This document shows positions 1 to 11,556 of a stretch of DNA of 64,000 bases, one piece after another; position 1 is the first letter of the stretch; each line of letters opens with the position of its first letter. The DNA is from Marinobacter bryozoorum. GTDB lineage: Bacteria > Pseudomonadota > Gammaproteobacteria > Pseudomonadales > Oleiphilaceae. The notes under the pieces were generated by a model. That model worked only from the letters and a program-made list of their open reading frames with translations, was not told where the DNA came from and ran no database searches. The stretch covers positions 1 to 64,000 of the forward strand of contig NZ_JAKZAH010000017.1 of NCBI RefSeq assembly GCF_023156245.1, in the 5' to 3' direction. The position numbers and the translations under genes were made by a program.

Positions 1-77
1 TTCCCATCAGATTCTCCGGTGATGAAGAATTTTTACGCATTATGCCAGAAGGTGTCTCCTGCCGCGCAGACTCCTAG
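1..77 (+). CDS. 3' end of the gene upstream of yejE (partial, uncertain)
   Basis: The window opens inside an unseen gene. The third reading frame stays open from base 3 to a TAG at 75-77, two bases before the yejE ATG, which is the spacing expected inside an operon. In yej operons the gene before yejE is normally the permease yejB. The roughly 24 visible residues (ending ...CRADS) are too few to identify, and another frame stops at 20-22, so both the frame and the identity are guesses from position. Confidence 0.25.
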   Translation, partial: PIRFSGDEEFLRIMPEGVSCRADS

Positions 78-79
78 GC

Positions 80-1093
80 ATGTCTCCCATTCAACAACGT
101 CGCCTGGCGAACTTTCGCCGCAACCGCCGTGGCTACTGGTCTTTGTGGGCATTCCTCGCCCTTTTTTGCCTGTCCCTCGGTGCCGAACTGATCGCCAATG
201 ACCGCCCGCTGGTCGTGACCTATAAGGGCGACTTCTACTTCCCCGTGGTCCAGTCAGTTCCAGAGGAGACCTTCGGCGGCTTCCTGCCATCTGAAACGAA
301 CTACCGGGAAAGCGTTATCGCCGATGAAATCAACAGCCATGGATGGATGCTGTGGCCACCGATCCGTTTCAGCTATGACACGGTAAATTATCAGCTTGAC
401 CGGCCCTCGCCCGCTCCACCCTCGGCGGAGAACTGGCTTGGCACTGACGACCAGGCCCGGGACGTAGCCGCCCGGGTTATCTACGGCTTTCGTATATCCG
501 TGCTGTTCGGGCTTATCCTGACCGGCCTGAGCTGCCTCGTGGGGGTTGCGGTGGGAGCGCTCCAGGGCTATTACGGCGGCAAGGTCGACCTGCTCGGTCA
601 ACGGTTTATCGAGATCTGGTCCGGGCTACCAGTGCTTTACCTGCTCATTATCCTGTCTGCGATCCTCCAGCCAAATTTCTGGTGGTTACTGGGTATCATG
701 CTGCTGTTCAGCTGGATGGGACTGGTAGACGTCGTGCGTGCAGAGTTCCTCCGCGCACGCAACCTGGAATATGTCAAGGCAGCCCGGGCCCTGGGGCTGG
801 GTAACCGCAAAATCATGTTCCGACACATCCTGCCCAACGCCATGGTAGCAACGCTGACGTTCCTGCCCTTTATTCTCACCGGTGCTATCACCGCCCTGAC
901 ATCGCTGGATTTCCTGGGCTTCGGCCTGCCTCCCGGCTCACCTTCCCTCGGGGAGCTGATCTATCAGGGCAAGGAAAACCTTCATGCGCCCTGGCTGGGC
1001 ATGTCAGCATTTTTCAGCCTGGCGCTGATGCTGACGCTGCTGGTGTTCGTCGGTGAGGCCGTACGTGATGCATTTGACCCGAGGAAGAATTGA
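80..1093 (+). CDS. yejE: Oligopeptide/microcin C-type ABC transporter permease YejE
   Basis: This is one of the two inner-membrane permeases of a YejABEF-type importer, which takes up peptides and, in enterobacteria, microcin C. It has 337 residues. The N-terminus is typical of YejE: a basic stretch (RRNRRGYWSLW) followed by the first membrane helix at about 20-38. A periplasmic segment follows at about 40-130, then the binding-protein-dependent permease domain. The EAA loop that docks on the ATPase is at about 230-254 (EYVKAARALGLG...HILPN). The gene ends at 1093 and yejF begins at 1095, so the two are translationally linked. The ATG at 80 matches the family N-terminus although its ribosome binding site is poor. 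The substrate in this organism is not known. Confidence 0.9.
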   Translation: MSPIQQRRLANFRRNRRGYWSLWAFLALFCLSLGAELIANDRPLVVTYKGDFYFPVVQSVPEETFGGFLPSETNYRESVIADEINSHGWMLWPPIRFSYDTVNYQLDRPSPAPPSAENWLGTDDQARDVAARVIYGFRISVLFGLILTGLSCLVGVAVGALQGYYGGKVDLLGQRFIEIWSGLPVLYLLIILSAILQPNFWWLLGIMLLFSWMGLVDVVRAEFLRARNLEYVKAARALGLGNRKIMFRHILPNAMVATLTFLPFILTGAITALTSLDFLGFGLPPGSPSLGELIYQGKENLHAPWLGMSAFFSLALMLTLLVFVGEAVRDAFDPRKN

Positions 1094-1094
1094 T

Positions 1095-2726
1095 ATGGGC
1101 AGTGTGCTGCGGTTTGACGACCTGACCCTCAGGTTTGGCAACAACGCCCCGGTGGTCAACGGCCTGTCGTTCGAGGTACGGGAGGGCGAAACGGTGGCAC
1201 TGGTCGGTGAAAGCGGCTCAGGAAAGTCCGTATCGGCTCTCTCGGTATTACGTTTGCTGGACGAGCACCTGATAGATTACCCCACGGGCTCCATCCTCTA
1301 TCGGGGCGAGGACTTGTTGCAGGCAGGCGAACGCCGGCTACGACAGGTGCGGGGCCGGGCCATCAGCATGATTTTCCAGGAGCCAATGACCTCCCTCAAC
1401 CCGCTTCACACGGTTGAAAAGCAGATCAGCGAGGTCCTGGCGGTACACAAGGGAATGCGTGGTGAGAAAGCCCGGAACCGGGTTATCGAGCTGCTGGAGC
1501 TGGTGGGTATCCCGGACCCCCGTGAACGGCTCAAAACCTATCCGCACCAGCTGTCAGGAGGTCAGAAGCAAAGGGTAATGATCGCCATGGCCCTGGCCAA
1601 CGAGCCGGATCTCCTGATCGCTGATGAGCCTACAACCGCCCTCGATGTAACGGTTCAGAAGCAGGTGCTGGAGCTGCTCAAATCCCTCCAGAAGCGCTTC
1701 GGCATGGCCATCCTGCTGATCACCCACGACCTGTCAATCGTGCGCCACTATGCCCGGCGTGTGGTGGTAATGGAAAATGGGGCCATGGTTGAGCAGGGAG
1801 AAACTCACCAGGTTTTCACGTCACCTTCGCACCCCTATACCCGCAAATTGCTGGACTCGGAGCCGCCGGAGCACCCTCCCGAGCTGGACCAGGGCAACGA
1901 GGAATTGCTGCGGGTGGAGGATCTCAACGTCCGGTTTCCAGTGGGTAAATCCCTGTTCGGACCCACCCGGCGCTGGTTTCCGGCGGTTCAGGATGTCAGT
2001 TTCCGGCTGCGGCGGGGTGAAACCCTGGGTATCGTCGGCGAGAGCGGCAGCGGCAAGACCACCATAGGCCATGCCCTGCTCAAGCTGACCGAAGGCCAGG
2101 GCCGGGTTGAATTCCTCGGAGAGCGGATTGATCACCTTAACCAGGGCGAGTTCCGTCCCTGGCGCCGGCGAATGCAACTGGTTTTCCAGGACCCCTTCGG
2201 CAGCCTGAGCCCCCGTATGTCGGTGGGCGACATTGTGAGAGAAGGCCTGGAGGTACATGGCAGTGAAGACCGCAAGTCCCAGGAACAGCGGGTTATCCGG
2301 GCGCTGCAGGATGTCGGACTGGACCCGGAGGCACGCCACCGCTATCCTCACGAATTCTCTGGTGGCCAGAGGCAGCGCATCGCCATTGCACGCGCACTGG
2401 TGCTGCAGCCGGATATCATCGTGCTGGACGAGCCCACGTCGGCCCTTGACCGCACGGTGCAGAAGCAGGTAATCGAGCTACTGCAACGATTGCAGGCACG
2501 TTACCGCCTGAGCTACCTTTTTATCAGCCACGACCTGGCCGTGGTGAGGGCACTGAGCCATCAACTGCTGGTTCTGCGCGGCGGAAAGGTTATTGAAAGC
2601 GGCGCGGCCGAAGCCATCTTCCGGAGCCCCGGAACAGACTACACACGGGAACTGCTGACAGCGGCCCTTTTCTACCGGCCCCCAGCTACCGAACAGGTCG
2701 CTGACCTACGACCATTGGACCGTTAG
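1095..2726 (+). CDS. yejF: Duplicated ABC ATPase YejF of the peptide importer
   Basis: This cytoplasmic ATPase drives the YejABE permease. At 543 residues it holds two complete ABC domains in one chain, as is normal for YejF. Domain 1 has Walker A GESGSGKS at 38-45, signature LSGGQ at 153-157 and Walker B LLIADE at 173-178. Domain 2 has GESGSGKT at about 315-322, FSGGQ at 421-425 and IIVLDE at 441-446. Each nucleotide domain is followed by the oligopeptide-transporter-type C-terminal segment (SHPYTRKLL after the first). An upstream in-frame start at 1053 exists, but the ATG at 1095 has a strong GAGGAAG site at 1081-1087 and lies directly after the yejE stop, so I use 1095. Confidence 0.92.
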   Translation: MGSVLRFDDLTLRFGNNAPVVNGLSFEVREGETVALVGESGSGKSVSALSVLRLLDEHLIDYPTGSILYRGEDLLQAGERRLRQVRGRAISMIFQEPMTSLNPLHTVEKQISEVLAVHKGMRGEKARNRVIELLELVGIPDPRERLKTYPHQLSGGQKQRVMIAMALANEPDLLIADEPTTALDVTVQKQVLELLKSLQKRFGMAILLITHDLSIVRHYARRVVVMENGAMVEQGETHQVFTSPSHPYTRKLLDSEPPEHPPELDQGNEELLRVEDLNVRFPVGKSLFGPTRRWFPAVQDVSFRLRRGETLGIVGESGSGKTTIGHALLKLTEGQGRVEFLGERIDHLNQGEFRPWRRRMQLVFQDPFGSLSPRMSVGDIVREGLEVHGSEDRKSQEQRVIRALQDVGLDPEARHRYPHEFSGGQRQRIAIARALVLQPDIIVLDEPTSALDRTVQKQVIELLQRLQARYRLSYLFISHDLAVVRALSHQLLVLRGGKVIESGAAEAIFRSPGTDYTRELLTAALFYRPPATEQVADLRPLDR

Positions 2727-2783
2727 GCAGCACTACCTTCATCAGGGATAATGCCCGCAACATTCATCATAGGGAGAACAACC

Positions 2784-3575
2784 ATGGGAATCCTCAGCGG
2801 AAAACGCGCACTGATCGTCGGTGTCGCAAGCAAGCACTCCATTGCCCACGGCATTGCCGAGGCCTTTCACGAGCAGGGCGCCGAACTGGCGTTCACCTAC
2901 CAGAATGACAAGCTCAAATCCCGGGTTGAGGGCTTTGCCGAAGGCTGGGGGAGCACCCTCACCTTCCCCTGTGACGTGGCCTCCGACGAAGAAATCGACA
3001 AGGTGTTTGCCGACCTGAAGCAGCACTGGGATTCGATTGACATTATCGTTCACGCTGTCGGGTTCGCACCCGCTCACGAACTTGACGGCAACTATGTGGA
3101 TGTGACCACCCGCGACGGCTTCCGCATGGCCCACGATATCAGCTCCTACAGCTTCGTGGCGCTGGCCAAGGGTGCACGCAAGGAAGGCCTGCTCAATGAA
3201 AGCAGCTCGCTGATGACCCTGTCTTACCTGGGCTCCGAGAAGGTACTCCCGAACTACAACGTGATGGGCCTGGCCAAGGCATCCCTGGAGGCCAGCGTGC
3301 GTTACATGGCAGTGGCCCTGGGCGGAGACGGTGTGCGGGTCAATGCCATTTCCGCAGGCCCCATCAAGACCCTGGCGGCCTCCGGCATCAAGGCTTTCCG
3401 CCGTATGCTGAACGAAAACGCTGGCCGTGCCCCGCTGAAGCGCAATGTTACCCAGAAAGAGGTTGGCAACGCAGCGGCGTTCCTTGGCTCAGACCTGGCC
3501 AGCGGCGTAACTGGCGAAGTGATGTATGTGGACTGCGGTTTCAACATTACCGGAATGGGTACCCTGGAAGACTGA
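2784..3575 (+). CDS. fabI: Enoyl-[acyl-carrier-protein] reductase (NADH)
   Basis: FabI carries out the last reduction of each fatty-acid elongation cycle in the cytoplasm and is the target of triclosan-type inhibitors. It has 263 residues, close to the 262 of E. coli FabI. The nucleotide-binding glycine region is at about 12-24 ([12 protein letters not shown]). The FabI catalytic pattern is visible as Y148, Y158 and K165 (SYLGSEK...NYNVMGLAK). The start is the ATG at 2784, behind AGGGAG at about 2771-2776; an in-frame start at 2751 is rejected because it adds residues the family lacks. It lies 57 bases after yejF on the same strand and may share its transcript. It converges on a PilZ gene, with a GC hairpin in between. 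Confidence 0.95.
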   Translation: MGILSGKRALIVGVASKHSIAHGIAEAFHEQGAELAFTYQNDKLKSRVEGFAEGWGSTLTFPCDVASDEEIDKVFADLKQHWDSIDIIVHAVGFAPAHELDGNYVDVTTRDGFRMAHDISSYSFVALAKGARKEGLLNESSSLMTLSYLGSEKVLPNYNVMGLAKASLEASVRYMAVALGGDGVRVNAISAGPIKTLAASGIKAFRRMLNENAGRAPLKRNVTQKEVGNAAAFLGSDLASGVTGEVMYVDCGFNITGMGTLED

Positions 3576-3587
3576 GGGCGCACCCTG

Positions 3588-3612
3588 GCAGCCCGGGGCA
3601 ATCCCGGGCTGC
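3588..3612. terminator. Hairpin at the convergent fabI/PilZ end
   Basis: This is a perfect 10-bp stem (GCAGCCCGGG at 3588-3597, its complement at 3603-3612) with a 5-base loop. It sits between the fabI stop and the PilZ stop and touches the latter. Neither side carries a T-tract. It could end transcription in both directions or only stabilise mRNA 3' ends. Confidence 0.45.
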
Positions 3613-4025
3613 TACCCCTGATCGGCCTCTATGATCCGGGCCATGGCCTCCACCCAGGCCAGATACTCAGCCTCTCCAGAGTCCAGCACTCTGAGCCCCG
3701 TCAACCACTCACCTTGCTTCCTTGCCGGGCGACACCAGATCACTTCAACGGTTAACGGAAATCCCTCACCGTATCCGGGCAACTCAACGATCACCGGCAG
3801 CAACGCTCTGCCAGGCAAGGGTTCGGTGGTGATCAGTCGCATGCCACCAGTGGAGATATCAGAACTGCTCGCCCGGGTAGTCCGTGCACCGTCGCCGGCA
3901 CCGGGCTCCGCAGCTTCCAGTTCAATCGTGACGTTGGCCCGACCGGTCAGGCGATATTCGGTGCGCTGGTCCCGCTCCGGTTCAACATCCGGATAACCAA
4001 ATGAGTATGGATCGTCTGTTGTCAT
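3612..4025 (-). CDS. PilZ-domain protein
   Basis: This small cytoplasmic protein of 137 residues is probably a cyclic-di-GMP receptor. Both parts of the PilZ ligand signature are visible: an RxxxR motif (RTEYR, about 21-25) and a DxSxxG motif (DISTGG, about 57-62), followed by the beta-barrel segment that ends near residue 120. There is no other domain, so it must act through a partner. Its neighbour 59 bases upstream on the same strand is a DUF1631-like protein, and the pair probably forms an operon. It is distinct from the type IV pilus PilZ at about 40.4 kb, which lacks this binding motif. The controlled process cannot be told from sequence. Confidence 0.75.
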   Translation of the reverse strand: MTTDDPYSFGYPDVEPERDQRTEYRLTGRANVTIELEAAEPGAGDGARTTRASSSDISTGGMRLITTEPLPGRALLPVIVELPGYGEGFPLTVEVIWCRPARKQGEWLTGLRVLDSGEAEYLAWVEAMARIIEADQG

Positions 4026-4084
4026 AATTCGGCAGCACTTTCATTACAATACGAGCAGTGAGAAGGGTTCGGGATGGCCAGTTT

Positions 4085-6028
4085 TCAGCGACCTAGCCGA
4101 ATGCGGCCCACTACCCGGCTCAGGGTTTCATCAAATTCCGCAGACGCACCGAGAATCCGCGCGGTATCGTCCAGCAGGTGGTCGACCAGCTGATCGATGG
4201 TCAGTTCCGTGCGATTGAGGCCAAGCCGGTCCACGAAAACCAGCTTGCGACGCGCATTTATCCGCACGGCGAGTTTCAGCCGCCGTTCCTGGTTATCCCC
4301 TCCAGTGCGCAGGGCAATCCAGCTACCCGGCCCGAGCCTGTCCACCTCGGTCATTGCCTGGTCACGGGCGGCAGCACGGGCCGCCTCCAGCCGGGCAGCC
4401 TCTTCCTGGCGGGCACGCTCACGGGCCTGTTGCTGCTCCCGCTCGGCCTCGGCCTGGCGGCGAGCCTCGGCTTCCTGGAGCTCGCGCTCACGGGCTTCTT
4501 TCTGCAACCGGACCTGCTCAGCCTTTTCCCGGGCACGGCGGGCAGCCTGCTGGCGCTGTCGGCGCTGGGACTCCAGCACCCGGCCGAGTGCCGTCAGGGT
4601 GTCTTCGAGGACCTGGCCAAAGCGGGTCTGCTCGGGTAATGGCCTTATAGTGCCTTCCTCCAGGGCCTGTCGGAAGTCCCGCCAGAACGTCATGCCCAGA
4701 CGTACACCGAAACCGTTGCTCCACAGGATTTCGGTCGTCTCCGGGAAGCACGCCAGAAAATACCGGCGTTGTTCGTCATCACCCGAACCCTTCACAAACC
4801 ATTGCCCCCGGACACGACCGATGTCTTCCTCAAGCGGGGCAGCGATATCCAGCCAGTGGCGGTCGTAATCCAGCCTTACCAGGTGCTGTCGGGTAGAAGA
4901 CACCTCGGGTTCACCGCCACGAAGTCGTTCCACCAGGACCTGTTCAAGGGCTGCAAGGGCGCCCCGGGGGGGAGGCTCCTGCCAGATTCGCTGCCAGACC
5001 TCACTGACACGGTCTGCCAGCTGTTCCCCCACCTGGTAGACCCGTTCAAGATTCTGGCTCGACAGATCCGGGTCACCGACCCAGACCATCCACTCCAGCA
5101 AACGTTTTCCGTGACGCCAGTTATCACCATCCGGGCCCTCCTTCCAGGCGATCTGGCGCAGCAGGGGAACCCAGTGGTCAACGAGGAAGTCCATGATCGC
5201 CGGCGGAACCCTGCGACCTTCCAGCGCCCTGCCTGCCACGGCCCGCGACGCCTGGTCAGCCTTGCGCTGACGGGCAGCCCCGGCCTCGGTCTCCAGCAAC
5301 CGCTGGTGCAGGCGACTGGAATGCGCCTGTCGGCGCCGGGCCTCGGCATGCCACTGATCACAGTACTCAACGAAGGAAGTAATCGACTGGGTGGCGAAGA
5401 CATCCTCGACAACTTCGACCAACCGGTCGAGGCGGTCCAGCAGTGCCCGGGACGAGCGCCCTCCGGAATCACTCCAGCCACGCCAGTCCTCAAAGCTGTC
5501 GAGCCAGGTCACCAGGTGGTCCAGGAAGGGGCCCGCGCCGGTTGCCGCAAACTGCCAGGCCAGCGGGTACCGCAAGCGTGCCAGGCGAGCGACCAGCACA
5601 GGGTGTAAACCGGAAGACCGGAGGAAGACGTCCATGATGCGATCTGCCAGATAGGCCGAATTCACCTGCCTGACTGACCACGGGCCGTCCATGGAACTGA
5701 GCAGGTCCGAAACCCGCTGGTCACTCTGGTCATGCCATTGCGCCTGCAACCAATCTCCCCAGTCCACGGGTGTGGGTGGTTCTCCCACAGGATAAGGCAG
5801 ATCCGGCACCCGAATTTCCCTGAGCACGCCCTCAATGGCTTGGGACAAGGTATCGGGCTGGAAGTGTTCAGGCATGGGTACTGTCGTCACAAACAGGCAC
5901 TGTATGGTCCGGATACGGATTTGTTCACATTGCAGCACGTGAAGCTGCCCAGGTCCAGCGAAAGGAGCCGGTTCGGGTGCCCCGGCGCGTTGCATTGACC
6001 GGTCAAATGGCGCAGTATATCGATCCAT
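4085..6028 (-). CDS. DUF1631-like protein of unknown function
   Basis: This is a cytoplasmic protein of about 647 residues without a signal peptide. The central part (VPPAIMDFLVDHW, then a W-rich stretch with WMVWVGDP) resembles the DUF1631 family of pseudomonads. A long basic/acidic coiled coil rich in Arg, Glu and Gln follows at about 480-565. The C-terminal about 80 residues (GSWIALRTG...RLKLAVRIN...KLVFVDRLG) look like a small beta-barrel, possibly a degenerate PilZ-like fold (inference). The start is uncertain: ATG at 6028 has a weak GGGG site, while ATG at 5875 would give 596 residues but has no visible site. It is probably co-transcribed with the PilZ gene downstream and is divergent from the DAHP synthase gene. 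Confidence 0.6.
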   Translation of the reverse strand: MDRYTAPFDRSMQRAGAPEPAPFAGPGQLHVLQCEQIRIRTIQCLFVTTVPMPEHFQPDTLSQAIEGVLREIRVPDLPYPVGEPPTPVDWGDWLQAQWHDQSDQRVSDLLSSMDGPWSVRQVNSAYLADRIMDVFLRSSGLHPVLVARLARLRYPLAWQFAATGAGPFLDHLVTWLDSFEDWRGWSDSGGRSSRALLDRLDRLVEVVEDVFATQSITSFVEYCDQWHAEARRRQAHSSRLHQRLLETEAGAARQRKADQASRAVAGRALEGRRVPPAIMDFLVDHWVPLLRQIAWKEGPDGDNWRHGKRLLEWMVWVGDPDLSSQNLERVYQVGEQLADRVSEVWQRIWQEPPPRGALAALEQVLVERLRGGEPEVSSTRQHLVRLDYDRHWLDIAAPLEEDIGRVRGQWFVKGSGDDEQRRYFLACFPETTEILWSNGFGVRLGMTFWRDFRQALEEGTIRPLPEQTRFGQVLEDTLTALGRVLESQRRQRQQAARRAREKAEQVRLQKEARERELQEAEARRQAEAEREQQQARERARQEEAARLEAARAAARDQAMTEVDRLGPGSWIALRTGGDNQERRLKLAVRINARRKLVFVDRLGLNRTELTIDQLVDHLLDDTARILGASAEFDETLSRVVGRIRLGR

Positions 6029-6102
6029 CAAAATAACCCCGGAAAGCCCTGCAAGGCACTGCCCGCAAGGCTTCCAAGAGAGAGCACCAGGAACACAACT
6101 GT

Positions 6103-7176
<1,074 letters not shown>

Positions 7177-7192
7177 TCAGCCGTGGATTACC

Positions 7193-7218
7193 GTGCGGGC
7201 CGGGATACCGGTCCGCAC
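7193..7218. terminator. Hairpin at the convergent aroF/cobA end
   Basis: An 11-bp stem (GTGCGGGCCGG at 7193-7203, partner at 7208-7218, one G-T pair) closes a GATA loop between the two convergent stop codons. There is no T-tract on either strand. A perfect 12-bp palindrome, GGCTGATCAGCC, also covers the aroF stop at 7171-7182. Confidence 0.45.
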
Positions 7219-7230
7219 CTCCCGCACCTC

Positions 7231-9452
<2,222 letters not shown>

Positions 9453-9547
9453 TTATAACCATTCGGGTCCCATGGCGTTAAGGCGTGGGCGGCAATTCGG
9501 CTATTGAAGCCGTGCCCGTAATGCAGTGAGGGCAAGCGGAAAATCTG

Positions 9548-10897
9548 TTAACGGGAACCGGAAGGGTAACGCTGGCGGTCACTCGCCCGGTTCATCGTAT
9601 CCAGGCGCTCCCGCTTCTCGCCCAACCGGATTTCCAGGCCTCGGGGAACCGGTTGGTAATAGCGCCGCTGGTGAACCTCTTCGGGCAGGTAGGCTTCGCC
9701 GGCGGCGAAGGCATCCGGCTCATCATGGGCGTAACGGTACTCCTCACCATAGCCCAGGTCTTTCATCAGGGACGTTGGCGCGTTCCGGATGTGCACCGGC
9801 ACCTGGTAGTCGGGATCCTTGCGGATATCTGCCATGCAGCGGTTATAGGCGCTGTAGACAGCGTTGCTTTTGGGCGCCAGGGCCAGGTAGGTCACCGCCT
9901 GGGCAAGGGCCAGTTCGCCTTCCGGTGAGCCCAGGCGCTCCAGCACATCCCAGGCATCGAGGCACAGCCTCAGGGCCCGGGGATCGGCATTGCCGATGTC
10001 TTCCGAGGCAATTCTGACCAGGCGCCGTGCAACGTAGAGGGGGTCCGCACCGCCATCCAGCATGCGGCACATCCAGTACAACGAGGCGTCCGGATCCGAG
10101 CCCCGCACCGACTTGTGAAGGGCCGAGATCTGGTCATAGAAGACATCCCCGCCCTTGTCAAAGCGCCTCAGACTGCTTTGCAGCACCTGCTCCAGCACTG
10201 ACTCGGTAATCTCGGGCGCGCCATCCGCACCCGGTTCTGCCAGGTCAGACGCCACCTCCAGCACATTCAGCGCCCGCCGTGCGTCACCACTGCCGGCCGA
10301 GGCAATCAGGCCGAGCACCTGGTCACTCACTGCAATCTGTCCAGCCAGGCCCGACGCCGAGACCAGTGCCCTTTGCAGGAGTCCGACCAGATCCTGTTCT
10401 TCAAGGTTCTTGAGCACATAGACCCGCGTTCGGGACAGGAGTGCACTGTTGAGTTCAAAAGAAGGGTTTTCCGTTGTAGCACCGACAAAGATGAACGTGC
10501 CATCCTCGATATGCGGCAGGAAGGCATCCTGCTGGCTTTTGTTGAACCGATGAACCTCATCGACGAACAACAGGGTGTCACGACCATCTGCCTGTTTGCG
10601 GCTGCGGGCCCGGTCCACTGCCGCGCGGATGTCCTTAACGCCGGACAGTACCGCCGACAGCGTCTCATAGCCCATGTCTCCAACACTGGCCAGCAGGCGC
10701 GCAAACGTGGTCTTGCCGACGCCGGGTGGCCCCCAGAGGATCATGGAGTGTAACTGGCCCTGCTCCACTGCCTTGCGCAGGGGCTTGCCGGGGCCCACCA
10801 GGTGTTCCTGCCCCACGTATTCGTCAAGGTTACGGGGACGCATGCGGGCAGCCAGCGGCTCAAAACCCTTCTGGTCTCCGAACAGGCTGTCCTGCAT
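9548..10897 (-). CDS. rarA: Replication-associated recombination protein A (AAA+ ATPase)
   Basis: RarA (MgsA) is a clamp-loader-like AAA+ ATPase that acts at stalled replication forks. It has 449 residues. An N-terminal region MRPRNLDEYVGQEHLVG leads into Walker A GPPGVGKT at about 56-63, Walker B LLFVDEVHRF near 108-117 and a sensor 1 segment (GATTENPSFELN). The C-terminal tetramerisation domain follows, with a typical RDPDYQVP-like stretch (KDPDYQVPVHIRNAP). The ATG shares one base with the lolA stop (TAATG), so the two are translationally coupled. The order ftsK-lolA-rarA-serS is conserved widely in gammaproteobacteria. Confidence 0.95.
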   Translation of the reverse strand: MQDSLFGDQKGFEPLAARMRPRNLDEYVGQEHLVGPGKPLRKAVEQGQLHSMILWGPPGVGKTTFARLLASVGDMGYETLSAVLSGVKDIRAAVDRARSRKQADGRDTLLFVDEVHRFNKSQQDAFLPHIEDGTFIFVGATTENPSFELNSALLSRTRVYVLKNLEEQDLVGLLQRALVSASGLAGQIAVSDQVLGLIASAGSGDARRALNVLEVASDLAEPGADGAPEITESVLEQVLQSSLRRFDKGGDVFYDQISALHKSVRGSDPDASLYWMCRMLDGGADPLYVARRLVRIASEDIGNADPRALRLCLDAWDVLERLGSPEGELALAQAVTYLALAPKSNAVYSAYNRCMADIRKDPDYQVPVHIRNAPTSLMKDLGYGEEYRYAHDEPDAFAAGEAYLPEEVHQRRYYQPVPRGLEIRLGEKRERLDTMNRASDRQRYPSGSR

Positions 10898-11538
10898 TAC
10901 TGAATGCCCTGAATCACATCTACGGACTCGGGATAGTCTAACTCGAACGCACCGTCCGGAACCTGCTCGTTAATACGAACATTGCCGAATTCAAGCTCGG
11001 TGCGCTGGGCCAGGGAGTCCTCCAGGCGCATGGCCTGGAGTTCACCGTCATAGAAGGTAAGCGTCAGCGAGATAAACAGGGAATCCTCACTGCGGGGCAG
11101 CAGCGTATACTCCCGGGTGTTCTCGCCGTAACGCTGTTCGGTGATGTCGTAGGTCTCTGCCAGGCCTTCCGTTTCACCGCTGAGCAGTAAAGCCGGCGTG
11201 ATGCTCACCTGCTCGTCCAGCTTCTGGATTGTGACCTGCTCCAGGTCCGGGTCATACAGCTCAACGGTTTCGCCATCGCTGACGATAAACTGGTTGGCGG
11301 GAGGATCGGTTTCCCAGTAGAAGAGTCCGGGGCGCCTGGCCTTGAGGTTTCCGGTGGTCTCCTGCATCACCCTCCCCTGCTCATCGGCCACTACCTGGGT
11401 AAACGCCGCCTGAAATGTTGAATAACGGCTGAGGGCATCCGCAAGGCGATCAGCAGCCCCTTCGTCGGCGGAAGCCAGGCTGGTGGTCATGAGTAACGCA
11501 GCAAGTGAACCCAGTAATGCGCGACCGGTCTTGATCAT
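10897..11538 (-). CDS. lolA: Outer-membrane lipoprotein carrier protein
   Basis: LolA is the periplasmic chaperone that takes lipoproteins from the LolCDE complex to LolB in the outer membrane. It has 213 residues with a clear signal peptide (basic start, hydrophobic core, cleavage after ASA at about residue 24). The mature part has the expected pattern: an aromatic-rich lipid-binding sheet (RPGLFYWETDPP) and the LolA motif (FTQVV...QETTGNLKARRPG). AGGAGG stands 7 bases before the ATG. It lies 18 bases after ftsK. MlaA and other lipoproteins in this window are among its likely cargo. Confidence 0.94.
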   Translation of the reverse strand: MIKTGRALLGSLAALLMTTSLASADEGAADRLADALSRYSTFQAAFTQVVADEQGRVMQETTGNLKARRPGLFYWETDPPANQFIVSDGETVELYDPDLEQVTIQKLDEQVSITPALLLSGETEGLAETYDITEQRYGENTREYTLLPRSEDSLFISLTLTFYDGELQAMRLEDSLAQRTELEFGNVRINEQVPDGAFELDYPESVDVIQGIQ

Positions 11539-11556
11539 TCGGAACCTCCTGAAGGC

